Shown in pieces: positions 1-7,882 of a stretch of DNA of 12,113 nucleotides (its first letter is position 1; the number at the start of each line of letters is the position of its first letter). Made by a program: the position numbers and the translations under genes. The notes beneath the pieces are model-generated. The model did no database searches. It was not told where the DNA came from and saw only the letters and a list, made by a program, of their open reading frames with translations. The DNA is from Acidobacteriota bacterium. Lineage in GTDB: Bacteria; Acidobacteriota; Terriglobia; Terriglobales; Acidobacteriaceae. The stretch spans positions 1 through 12,113 of the forward strand of contig JAKABE010000062.1 in assembly GCA_021801945.1 (NCBI GenBank), read 5' to 3'.

Positions 1-1406
1 CGGTCACCCACGTCCAGTCCCTTGCCACCCTCCACCAGCATTCCTTCCACATGCGGCGCGAGCGTGCGCACAAACCTGCCATAGTGGTTCACGCCGGTCA
101 CTATAGCCTGGTAGCTCTGCCCGATAGGCTTGGTCAGCACCACCGCGGCTATACGCTTCTGCATCTCCCGCTCCACCTTGCGCGCTGCGTCTTCCATCTC
201 CGTGCATCGCGTGGCGACAGCCTCAAGCTGGCTCTCGGAATAGGGCTGCGGCACGCGCGCCAGCCACGCCTTGACCAGCCGCTGCGTCACCATGTCGGGG
301 AAACGTCGGTTGGGCGCCGTCGAGTGCGTGTAATCTTGCACTGCCAGGCCGAAATGCCCCGGCGCGCTCCCGTTCGCCTTCATCAGCACATACTCGCCTG
401 GACCCATCAGCTTCACCACCGCCAGCGAGAGATCGGCAAAGTGGTCCGGATCCTTCCGCTTCTGCGCAAGAAGAAAATCATTCAGCGCCTTGGAATCCGG
501 CTCGGCGGGCAGCGTCGCGCCCAATCTCGCCGCCATTTCCACCATCCGCTCCCAGCGCTTGGGCGTGCGCACCACCCGCCGGATGGATGCCACACCAGCT
601 TCGTGCAGGATCCGCGCGACCACGCCGTTGGCCGCCACCATGTACTCCTCGATCAGAGCTGTGGCGCGGTTCTTTTCCAGGCGCGCAATCTCCACCGCCT
701 CTTCGGCCAGCATCACCGGCCGTGTCTCGATGGTCTCCAGATCAAGCGCTCCATGTTGGAAGCGGCAGCCCAACATGCGCTGCGCCGCCGTGTCCTGGAG
801 CTTGAGTTGGCTGGCCAGCGCAGCGTTTGCCGCCACCTTGGCTGGCGCAGGTCCTTTGCCTTCCAACCATGCGCCCACGCTCGGATACGCCAGTTGCGCC
901 CGGTTCCTTACCAGCGCCCGGTAGGCCTTTCCATCCGTCACCGCGCCTGCCCCATCCACCACATACTCCACCACCAGCGCCACCCGGTCCTCGTTCTCGT
1001 TCAGGGAGGTGGCATCCTCTGAAAGCTCCTCCGGCAGCATCGGGAACACCTTCACCCCCGTGTACACCGAGGTGGTTTCGCGCTGCGCGTGGCCGTCGAT
1101 CACCGTCCCCTCCTGAACCCGCGCATCCACGTCGGCCACACCGATCAGCACGCGGATGCGGCCGTCTGCCAACTGCTCCGCGTACTCGATCTGGTCCAGA
1201 TCCTTCGAGGTGTCATTGTCGATGGACGACCAAGGCAACCCGCGCAGGTCGGCGATACCGTCGCCGGCGGGCACCGCCTCCTGAGCCTGAATCTCTGCAA
1301 GCTGCGCATCGGTGCCGGTAGGAAAGTCCGGCTCGAAGCCGTGTTCGATCATGGCCGCGTGTGCGGCGGCCACCAGGTTGAAGCGTACCGTGTGATTGGG
1401 ATGCAT
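1..1406 (-). CDS. RNB-domain exoribonuclease (RNase II/R family), 3' end cut by the window edge
   Basis: This is a probable 3'-to-5' hydrolytic exoribonuclease acting on cytoplasmic RNA. The frame stays open from ATG 1406-1404 to base 1, giving 468 whole codons. The start is secure: an in-frame TAG lies 12 codons upstream, no other start codon falls between, and GAGG precedes the ATG. The RNB signature is at residues 59-72 (WSSIDNDTSKDLDQ), followed by a GVADVDARV segment at 89-97. EEYMVAAN at 253-260 and YTHSTAPNRRFPD at 359-371 are the usual later RNB blocks, including the conserved arginines 367/368. An S1-like segment begins near residue 430. Three of the four metal-binding aspartates of RNase II are visible (D63, D69, D71); the fourth is Gln72. 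RNB begins about 55 residues in, so the two N-terminal cold-shock domains of classical RNase II are absent. The family call is firm; a specific name such as rnr or rnb is not justified. Confidence 0.9.
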   Translation of the reverse strand, partial: MHPNHTVRFNLVAAAHAAMIEHGFEPDFPTGTDAQLAEIQAQEAVPAGDGIADLRGLPWSSIDNDTSKDLDQIEYAEQLADGRIRVLIGVADVDARVQEGTVIDGHAQRETTSVYTGVKVFPMLPEELSEDATSLNENEDRVALVVEYVVDGAGAVTDGKAYRALVRNRAQLAYPSVGAWLEGKGPAPAKVAANAALASQLKLQDTAAQRMLGCRFQHGALDLETIETRPVMLAEEAVEIARLEKNRATALIEEYMVAANGVVARILHEAGVASIRRVVRTPKRWERMVEMAARLGATLPAEPDSKALNDFLLAQKRKDPDHFADLSLAVVKLMGPGEYVLMKANGSAPGHFGLAVQDYTHSTAPNRRFPDMVTQRLVKAWLARVPQPYSESQLEAVATRCTEMEDAARKVEREMQKRIAAVVLTKPIGQSYQAIVTGVNHYGRFVRTLAPHVEGMLVEGGKGLDVGD

Positions 1407-1469
1407 GAATCCTCGTGTTCCCTTGACGGAAAAGGTCAGCCTATCACCCTTGCCTGCAAACTGCGCTGC

Positions 1470-1520
1470 AAAAAGTGCGCGCGGCCGGAACCGTGGCCCC
1501 TCGTCAACTCCACGCCGCGC
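1470..1520 (-). terminator. Candidate imperfect intrinsic terminator after the S53 gene
   Basis: Directly after the TAA of the S53 gene, the minus strand can form an 11-bp stem. One arm is 1520-1510; the other is split into 1496-1492 and 1484-1479 by a 7-nt bulge. Five U residues follow at 1474-1470. The long loop and bulge make it weaker than a textbook terminator. It would separate the S53 gene from the RNB gene, whose start lies 64 bases further on. Confidence 0.35.
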
Positions 1521-4500
1521 TTACGGAGCAGTGCTTCCCGGCGCGATGACATTCACCGTGAAGTACACGCTCTGGCTCACCGCCGTGTTGTCCACGTAGG
1601 CCTGTCCAGTCACCCTCACGGTGGCTACCCCGAGTGGCGTTCCAAACGAGGTGAGCGCGCCATTGCCCGTGCAGCCGATGCCCGCGCCGCCCAGACCCAC
1701 CAGCAGCAACAGCACGATGAGGAAGTGCCTCGGCCCGCCGCGTAGCAGTTTGCGCCCGCGCTTGCCGAAGGGCACCAGGAAAAAGAAGAGCGCGGCCAGC
1801 GCAAGACCTCCTGTTCTGCGCGGCCACAGCGGCTTCGGCCGATTACGGCTCACCTTTGTCGCGCCACCACCTCCCGCGGGCGTTGAATAAGTTTGCACCA
1901 CAAAGGTCACCGTGGCCGTCGGCGTTACCTGTTGCGGGCTGGCCGAGCAGGTCATGTCGTCCTGCGGCGGCGCCAAGCACTCCAGCTGCACCAGGTCGTT
2001 GAATCCGCCTTCGCCCTTGATGATGAACGACACCGAGCCCGCTCCGCCCTGCACAATATCCAGGTTCGTAGCCGGGTTGCTTGGCGCCGGCGTAATGGTG
2101 AACGACTCTACCGTCAGCGTCAGTAGATTCGAGGTGGCTGCATCGTAGTACAAATCGCCCTCGTAATGCGCCGAGATGGTGTCGCTACCGCCGGGCAGCG
2201 TCTGGATCGTAAGCGTCGCCGTCGATGAGTCGCTCAACTGCTCCGGCTTCAGGGCCGCGATTCCGAGCACCGTGGTTCCGTTGTAGAAAACCACGTTGCC
2301 AGTGGGATTCTGTTCGCCCGTCGATGCGGGCGTGGCGCTGGGCGTCACAGTCGCAGTCAGCACCACGGCGGCTCCCGGCTGCACGGTGGTGATGTTTGAG
2401 CTCAGCACCACGATGTCAGGTAGCGTCGTGGCCTCCAGCGGCAACGGAGTGGACGTGCTTCCCAGCCAATTGGTATCGCCCGAATACACTGCCGTGATGG
2501 TGTGTGATTCGTTGTCCGCCAGCGCCACACCCGTCAGCGTGGCCGAATTGCTGGCCACGGGCACCGTCCCGAGCAGCGTCTTGCTGTCATAGAAGCTCAC
2601 CGTTCCCGTGATGGTATAGGTGACCCCCAAAACCGCGTTGACGGGCGCGATCGTGGCCGTGAGCGTTTCAGCCTTTCCCGCCGTTAGCGATGGCGGCGTC
2701 GCGGTCAGCGTCGTCATCGTGGCACCTTGAGCCGCCTCAATCGTCACGGTCGGCGAATTGGACCCCGTGTAGTACGTGTCGCCGCTGTAGGTGCCCACCA
2801 GCACATGCGTCCCCGCTGAAACCAGCGGAACCTTGATCGTGGCCGTCGCGGGAGTTCCCGGCACCACCGTCCCGGTGCCCACCGTGACCCCGTCCATGCT
2901 AATCGTGACTGTGCCGCTGGGCGCCTCCGTAGACGGACTCGATGACGTGATGCTCGCCGTCACCGTCATCGAGCTGCCCGCCGTCGGCGTCAGCGTTGAA
3001 GGCGAGATCGTAATCGACGTGGGGCTCTTGGAGACGGTCAGGATCACCGACTGCGAAGTAGCGCTGGCGTAATAGCTGTCGCCGCTATATTTCGCCTCCA
3101 GGACGTGCGTCCCCGGCGTGATCTGGGAGATTAGTGCCGTTGCCGTCGAGGGCGATCCGGGGATCAGTGCCGAGGTCGCCGCCGTCGCCCCGTCCAGTGT
3201 AAAGGTCACCGTGCCGGTGGGCGGTGACGCGCCCGGACTGGTCGCGATCACTGTCGACGAAACCGACAGCGAGCTGCCTCCGGACGGCGTGGTGGTGGAC
3301 GGCGTCACCGTCATCGTCGTCGGGCTCTTGGGCACGGTCACCGTTACTCCACTTGCAGTGGAGGTGGCGTAGTAAGTATTGCCGCTGTATACCCCGGAAA
3401 TCGCGTGAGTCCCCGGCGTTAGCGTCGATGCCGGTATCGTAAAGCTGGCCGTGGCGGGCGAGCCAGCCGCCAGTGTGACCACGCCAACGCTCGCACCATC
3501 CACCGTCACCGTCACTGTCCCGCTGGGATACGACGTATTCACGGTCGCCGGCGTCACGTCGATCGTCACCGGCAGTGAGGCTCCCAGCGCCGGCGCGGTA
3601 GTGGACGGCACCACCACCGTGATGGTCGTCGTCTTGGCCACCGTGAAGCTCGCCACGGACGAGACCGAGCTCAAGAAGTTCGAGTCGCCGCTATAGGTTG
3701 CCTGCAGTGTGTGCGTGCCGGTGGAGGGTACGGTGATGGTAACACTCGCCGTCCTACCGCCTGAAACCGGATTGCTGCCGACGGGGCTTCCATCCATGGT
3801 GAAGCTCACCGTTCCCGTGGGCACGGTCGTGCCGCTGGTTGACGCGGTGATGGTGGCCGTCACCACCATGCTGCTGCCCGCAGTAGGCGTAGCGCTAGCC
3901 GGCGCAACGGTGATGGAGGTCGTGCCCTTCGTGACGGTGATGTTCACCCCAGACGTGGCCGCGGAATTGTAGTTGCCATCGCCGCTATAGGCGGCGGAAA
4001 GCGCGTACGTCCCGACAGCGGGCGCAGTGATGGTCAGCGTCGCCGTTCCGCCCGACACGGTCGCGGTTCCCACAGCATTACCAGCAACGGAGAAAGTTAC
4101 GCTGCCCGTGGGCGTGGCGGCTCCGGTCGATGGCGGAGTGATGTCCGCCGTCAACGTCAGCGAACTGCCTGCGGACGGCGCGTAGGAAGAGGGCGTCAGC
4201 GCGATGGTGGGCGTGGCTTTGGTTGCGGTGACAGATGTCGTGGCCGTCGATGTGTCGTAGTTCGTGTCGCCGCCGTAGGTGGCCACCAGTGTAAGGTTGC
4301 CGGCTGAAGGCACCGTCAGCGTGGCCGTGGCCACACCGCTGGACACGCTGGCCGTTTTTACTTCGGTCCCACCCAGCGTGAAGGTCACCGTACCCGTAGG
4401 CGCGGTGCCGCTGCCGGTGGTGCTGATCGTGGCCGTCGCCACCACCGAGCCGCCCACCGCGGCCGAGGTCGGAGATGCCGTGACCTGCAGCGTGGTAGCC

Positions 4501-7500
4501 AGCTTGGAGACAGTGAGCGATGTCACTGTCGAGGAGCTGGCGTAGTGGGTGTCGCCGCTATATGCCGCCGTCAGCGTGTGGGTGCCAGCCGTGGACACGA
4601 TGAACGAAGTGTTGGCGGTAGCAGGTGTGCCCGGAGCCACGGTCGCGGTCGCCTCGGTGGTCCCGTCGAGCGTGTAGGTCACCGTGCCGGACGGATCCGC
4701 GCCGCTGTAATAGGTGGAACCAGTGGACGGCGCAATGGTGGTGTTCACCGTCACCGAGCTGCCCAAGGCCGGCGTCGTCGTGCTGGCGTTATTTGTCGTA
4801 GTAGTGGGAATCAGGGCGATCGTGTAGGAGGATTGACCGGAAGTCGCGGTGGTGTAGAAGGAAGACGAGTTCGCGTCGGGAGTATACGTGGCCACCAGCG
4901 TATGCGTCCCGGTCGCTGGCGCTGTAATGGTCACCGTGGCCAGAGATGCGGGAGACTGCGGCACAAGCGTCGCCGTCCCGATTGGCGACCCATCCTGCGC
5001 AATCGAAACGGTGCCCGTGGGCGGCGTCTCGCCAGCCTGGGGCGGCGCCACCGCCACGGTAATCTGCAGGCTGCTGCCCGGCGTCGGCGATGTGGTGGCC
5101 GGAGTCACCGTTACCGTCGGAGTCACGGCCGAGACCGGGACCGTCACCGTGGACGAAGTGGAGCTTAGATAATCCGTATTGGCCGGATAAGATGCCGACA
5201 GCGTGTGCGAGGTCGCGCTGTTGGCGGGAATGACGACCGACGAAAAGGTGGCCGTCGTTCCCCCCGTCAGTGAAGCCGTATAGGTTCCGGTTCCGTTGTC
5301 CACGCTCAACGTCACCACGCCCGCAGGAGCAACGGTTCCTGCAGGCGGTGTACCGACCGCCAGCGTCGCGGTCACCTGGATGGATTCGCCCGGCGTCACG
5401 CTGGAGGGATGGGACGTGATCGACAGGCTCGTACTGCTGGCTGCAATGTTGACGTTGACTGCCGAAGAGTTGGCCGCGGCATAGTTCGTATCGCCGCTGT
5501 ACTCGGCAACCATCTCGTTGTTGCCCGAAGCAAACCCTCCTTCTACCGTGATCGACGCCGAGCCGCCAGACAGAGTTTGGGGCAGAGCGATCTTATTCCC
5601 CGATGTCGAATCGTAGAATGTTACGGTTCCGGTCGGCGTGGTGCCAGCAGTTCCGGTAACGGTGGCCGTCAGCGTAATGGACGCTGAGGGGTTGTAGCTG
5701 GTTTGCACGGGCGAAATCGCAAGCGTTACCGACGTCGACCCCGAGCCCGTAACCTCAGGGACGGCGAATGAGCTCACCAGCGTCTTTGCATTCGGCACGC
5801 CGAGGCCCGTCGCCAGATCGTAGCCCGCGTTGGCGGAATACCCGATCGTTCCCGCAGTTCCGCAATCGGGGCTGCCCGCCGTGCACTTCAGCTGCGCGCT
5901 GCCCTGCTGCACATCGGTGTAGACTCCGTTCTGCACAGTCAGCGCATAGAGGCCGGGATCAAGGTTGCCCTGCACTCCATGCTCTTCGTCAATCAGCGCG
6001 GAGATTCCCGCAAAGATGCTCGCCGCAGCCGCGCTGCCTCCGCTGCGCATCAGCGTGCAGCCGCTCGCAGCTGAGGAGCCCGTGCTCAAGCAGAAAGCCA
6101 GGCCGGGATTGGCGCTGGAATCGATGGCCGTGGGTAGTGCCAGGTCCGGCAAGAGCCGGTTGTGCTTCCCCGTCTTGGTCGTCTCCGTCACGGCATGCGC
6201 CGGGACGGGCTGCCAGCTCGGCGCCGCGTACAGCGCGCTACTGCCTCCGCCGCCCGCATCGGCGGGATCCGCCGCGTTCAGCGGCGACCACGCGGCCAGC
6301 GCCTGGTTCCCTGCCGCCGGTCCGGAGGAGCCAAACGACGCCACTCCAACCGCCGTGTCCCAGGACGTCGACGCCAGTGCGTTCACCGCGTAGCCGGTCC
6401 TCACCGGCGCTGCGCTTCCCTCCACGTGGCAGGCCGCTGCGCCGCTGTCGCCCGCCGCCGCTATCACCGCGATTCCCTCCGCAGCCGCCTGCTGATATAC
6501 GGCCGTGTAAAACGCCTGGTGCGCCGGGCTCAGCTCCGCTTCACAGCTGGAGTAACCCAGCGCCGCGGTCGTCGCCAAGTCCTGGTCTACGATGGCCGCC
6601 AGCGAGAGGTCCACGCCATCCGTGGCGCTGGTCGTGGCCGCCGGAACCAGCACGATCTGCGCCTTGGGAGCCGCCGCACCGGCCCAGGATGCGGCCAGTG
6701 TCGCCTCCGCCTGGCCGTCCGTCAATCCAGGATCAGGGCCGCTCAGCTTCACGCTCAGCGCAGATGCCGGCAATCCAAACGCCGCGCGGTATGCGGCCAC
6801 ATCGCTGCTGTTCACATCGCTCTGCGAGACAATAGCGATGCTCTGCCCAGCGCCCTCCACGCCTTTCGATTCGAGCCCATTCAAATGGATGAGTTGCGCA
6901 ACCAGCCTCGGCGTCAGAGCATCCGCCCCCCCGGGCGAAGTCTCTGCCTCCAGTGTCGCGGCGGAAACCTCCACCGGCTCCGGCGCCGTCAGCGCGGGCG
7001 TGGACACGATTCCATCCAACGACACCAGCCCCGCGATCACCGGCTTCAGCGCGGCAGGAACCGAGATCACTCCCATCGCCACGGGGCGCGCGGCTCCGCT
7101 TGCCGTGCTTACGTTGTCAATCTTGACGCGAAAGGCGTTTTCAGCCTGGGCAACCGTACCTGAAAATTCGACCCATCCACGCCCCGCGGGCAGAGGCTGC
7201 ACTTGAAACCCCTCGCTCTGGAGCCATGCCACAACCGCAGCCACATCCGCTGTGGAATTCGAGTACTTACTGGCGAAAGCCGCCGGCGTAAGCCAATCGT
7301 GGTATACCGGCGAAGAAGGATCCTGTAGGTTGGCAAGTTCCGTGGCCAGCGCCTGCTTCTGCGCCGCCGACGGTTCCAGCAGCAGCAGCATCCGGTTCAG
7401 CATCTCCCCGGTCGGCGCCGCGCCCTCGTCCGTGCCCGTTACGCTCAAGGGCGGCTTGCTGCCGGCCAGCGCCGCCATTCCGCTACTGCGCCAATCGCCC

Positions 7501-7595
7501 GCCAGCCGTGACGGTTCGGTCTGCGCAAAGGCTGCTCCAAGACAACCCAGCAGAAGAATTGCAAGCGGCAGAACCAACCTTCGTCTCTGTGCCAT
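1521..7595 (-). CDS. Secreted pro-kumamolisin/S53 (sedolisin)-like protein with 12 Ig-like repeats and a C-terminal membrane hairpin
   Basis: This is a 2,024-residue exported protein. From ATG 7595 it opens with a clear signal peptide (QRRR, then a Leu-rich core, cleavage near AFA|Q at residues 22-25). A GTG at 7646 in the same frame would add 17 residues before it; a purine-rich stretch lies about 13 nt upstream of that GTG, but the signal peptide favours 7595. Residues ~49-173 match the pro-kumamolisin activation domain (SPVYHDWLTP motif). Residues ~228-611 match peptidase S53: Glu297, oxyanion Asp383 (AAGDSGA), Ser521 (SGGSAAAA) and a C-terminal GYDLATGLG calcium-site block are present. 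The position of the catalytic Asp, four residues after Glu297, is Ala301. Twelve Ig-like repeats of ~95-105 residues follow (~619-1831). After them comes another beta-rich segment, two hydrophobic helices (~1929-1942 and ~1957-1975) and a short beta-rich end. Family peptidases are acid serine-carboxyl proteases; activity here is doubtful, so adhesion or a surface-structure role is as likely. Confidence 0.9.
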   Translation of the reverse strand: MAQRRRLVLPLAILLLGCLGAAFAQTEPSRLAGDWRSSGMAALAGSKPPLSVTGTDEGAAPTGEMLNRMLLLLEPSAAQKQALATELANLQDPSSPVYHDWLTPAAFASKYSNSTADVAAVVAWLQSEGFQVQPLPAGRGWVEFSGTVAQAENAFRVKIDNVSTASGAARPVAMGVISVPAALKPVIAGLVSLDGIVSTPALTAPEPVEVSAATLEAETSPGGADALTPRLVAQLIHLNGLESKGVEGAGQSIAIVSQSDVNSSDVAAYRAAFGLPASALSVKLSGPDPGLTDGQAEATLAASWAGAAAPKAQIVLVPAATTSATDGVDLSLAAIVDQDLATTAALGYSSCEAELSPAHQAFYTAVYQQAAAEGIAVIAAAGDSGAAACHVEGSAAPVRTGYAVNALASTSWDTAVGVASFGSSGPAAGNQALAAWSPLNAADPADAGGGGSSALYAAPSWQPVPAHAVTETTKTGKHNRLLPDLALPTAIDSSANPGLAFCLSTGSSAASGCTLMRSGGSAAAASIFAGISALIDEEHGVQGNLDPGLYALTVQNGVYTDVQQGSAQLKCTAGSPDCGTAGTIGYSANAGYDLATGLGVPNAKTLVSSFAVPEVTGSGSTSVTLAISPVQTSYNPSASITLTATVTGTAGTTPTGTVTFYDSTSGNKIALPQTLSGGSASITVEGGFASGNNEMVAEYSGDTNYAAANSSAVNVNIAASSTSLSITSHPSSVTPGESIQVTATLAVGTPPAGTVAPAGVVTLSVDNGTGTYTASLTGGTTATFSSVVIPANSATSHTLSASYPANTDYLSSTSSTVTVPVSAVTPTVTVTPATTSPTPGSSLQITVAVAPPQAGETPPTGTVSIAQDGSPIGTATLVPQSPASLATVTITAPATGTHTLVATYTPDANSSSFYTTATSGQSSYTIALIPTTTTNNASTTTPALGSSVTVNTTIAPSTGSTYYSGADPSGTVTYTLDGTTEATATVAPGTPATANTSFIVSTAGTHTLTAAYSGDTHYASSSTVTSLTVSKLATTLQVTASPTSAAVGGSVVATATISTTGSGTAPTGTVTFTLGGTEVKTASVSSGVATATLTVPSAGNLTLVATYGGDTNYDTSTATTSVTATKATPTIALTPSSYAPSAGSSLTLTADITPPSTGAATPTGSVTFSVAGNAVGTATVSGGTATLTITAPAVGTYALSAAYSGDGNYNSAATSGVNITVTKGTTSITVAPASATPTAGSSMVVTATITASTSGTTVPTGTVSFTMDGSPVGSNPVSGGRTASVTITVPSTGTHTLQATYSGDSNFLSSVSSVASFTVAKTTTITVVVPSTTAPALGASLPVTIDVTPATVNTSYPSGTVTVTVDGASVGVVTLAAGSPATASFTIPASTLTPGTHAISGVYSGNTYYATSTASGVTVTVPKSPTTMTVTPSTTTPSGGSSLSVSSTVIATSPGASPPTGTVTFTLDGATAATSALIPGSPSTATALISQITPGTHVLEAKYSGDSYYASATSQSVILTVSKSPTSITISPSTLTPTAGSSMTVTASITSSSPSTEAPSGTVTISMDGVTVGTGTVVPGTPATATIKVPLVSAGTHVLVGTYSGDTYYTGSNSPTVTIEAAQGATMTTLTATPPSLTAGKAETLTATIAPVNAVLGVTYTITGTVSFYDSKTLLGTVPVASNSATLTGVALADNESHTITAVYSGDTNWLGSTSTPLPLEATTLPDIVVLSSNITTVQPGAAVVLTATVTPSATPASTGEQNPTGNVVFYNGTTVLGIAALKPEQLSDSSTATLTIQTLPGGSDTISAHYEGDLYYDAATSNLLTLTVESFTITPAPSNPATNLDIVQGGAGSVSFIIKGEGGFNDLVQLECLAPPQDDMTCSASPQQVTPTATVTFVVQTYSTPAGGGGATKVSRNRPKPLWPRRTGGLALAALFFFLVPFGKRGRKLLRGGPRHFLIVLLLLVGLGGAGIGCTGNGALTSFGTPLGVATVRVTGQAYVDNTAVSQSVYFTVNVIAPGSTAP
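2103..5741 (-). repeat. Twelve tandem Ig-like (Big_3-type) repeats inside the S53 gene
   Basis: The translated region shows twelve units of about 95-105 residues. Each carries a TPTAGSS-like opening strand, a PTGTVTF strand, a GT(H)TL strand and a closing YSGDTxY motif. At DNA level the units are only loosely similar: the motif pattern recurs but synonymous positions differ, which suggests old duplications under selection and not a recent amplification. Unit 2 (YPANTDY) and unit 3 (YTPDANSSSFY) have divergent closing motifs. Such arrays usually act as extended stalks or adhesive modules on secreted proteins of Acidobacteriota. Confidence 0.85.
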
Positions 7596-7848
7596 GTGCC
7601 TCGCCGTACGCTGTCTCAGCAACCATCGCGCCTCTTCCGAACACACGTAATGGGAGTCGCTCCTCTCCTCCTAAACGGACCAGTTCGGCTCCCCTGCGTC
7701 GTTTGAGCGGCGCTCTACGATGCATTGCGCTTCGCACTGATTGTATAGCGGTTGAGTGTGATGGGATAGCAGATTCTTAGGACGGAGCAATAGTGCAGGG
7801 CTTGAGGCGCGCCCACTGCCGGAGATCTCGCCTCCTGACGGCCGGGGC

Positions 7849-7877
7849 AAGCCGGCGCCACTTCAAGCTGCCGGCTT
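7849..7877. other. Palindrome between the hexahaem cytochrome and S53 genes
   Basis: A perfect 8-bp inverted repeat (AAGCCGGC / GCCGGCTT) with a 13-nt loop lies 6 bases beyond the stop codon of the hexahaem cytochrome. On the minus strand it is followed by GCCCCGG and not by a U-run, so it is not a canonical intrinsic terminator; it could protect the 3' end or be a small extragenic palindrome. The rest of 7596-7882 shows only a weak TATACA at 7742-7747 (minus strand) without a matching -35, and a purine-rich stretch at 7652-7672. Confidence 0.4.
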
Positions 7878-7882
7878 ACCGC

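Noticed and set aside
51..1022. Open frame of 323 codons on the plus strand, antisense to the RNB gene
   Set aside because: It is a low-complexity His/Arg-rich shadow; the opposite strand encodes clear RNB motifs across the whole interval.
2103..5741. Periodic repeats considered as a CRISPR or DNA satellite
   Set aside because: The period of about 300 bp, the divergent DNA sequence and the conserved reading frame show protein-domain repeats.
5768..7163. Long plus-strand frames opposite the S53 domain
   Set aside because: Pro/Arg/Ser-rich translations without recognisable domains; the minus strand has a continuous S53 reading frame with conserved motifs.
7596..7646. GTG start for the S53 protein
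   Set aside because: It would put 17 extra residues before an otherwise typical signal peptide. It cannot be excluded, since a purine-rich stretch lies about 13 nt upstream.
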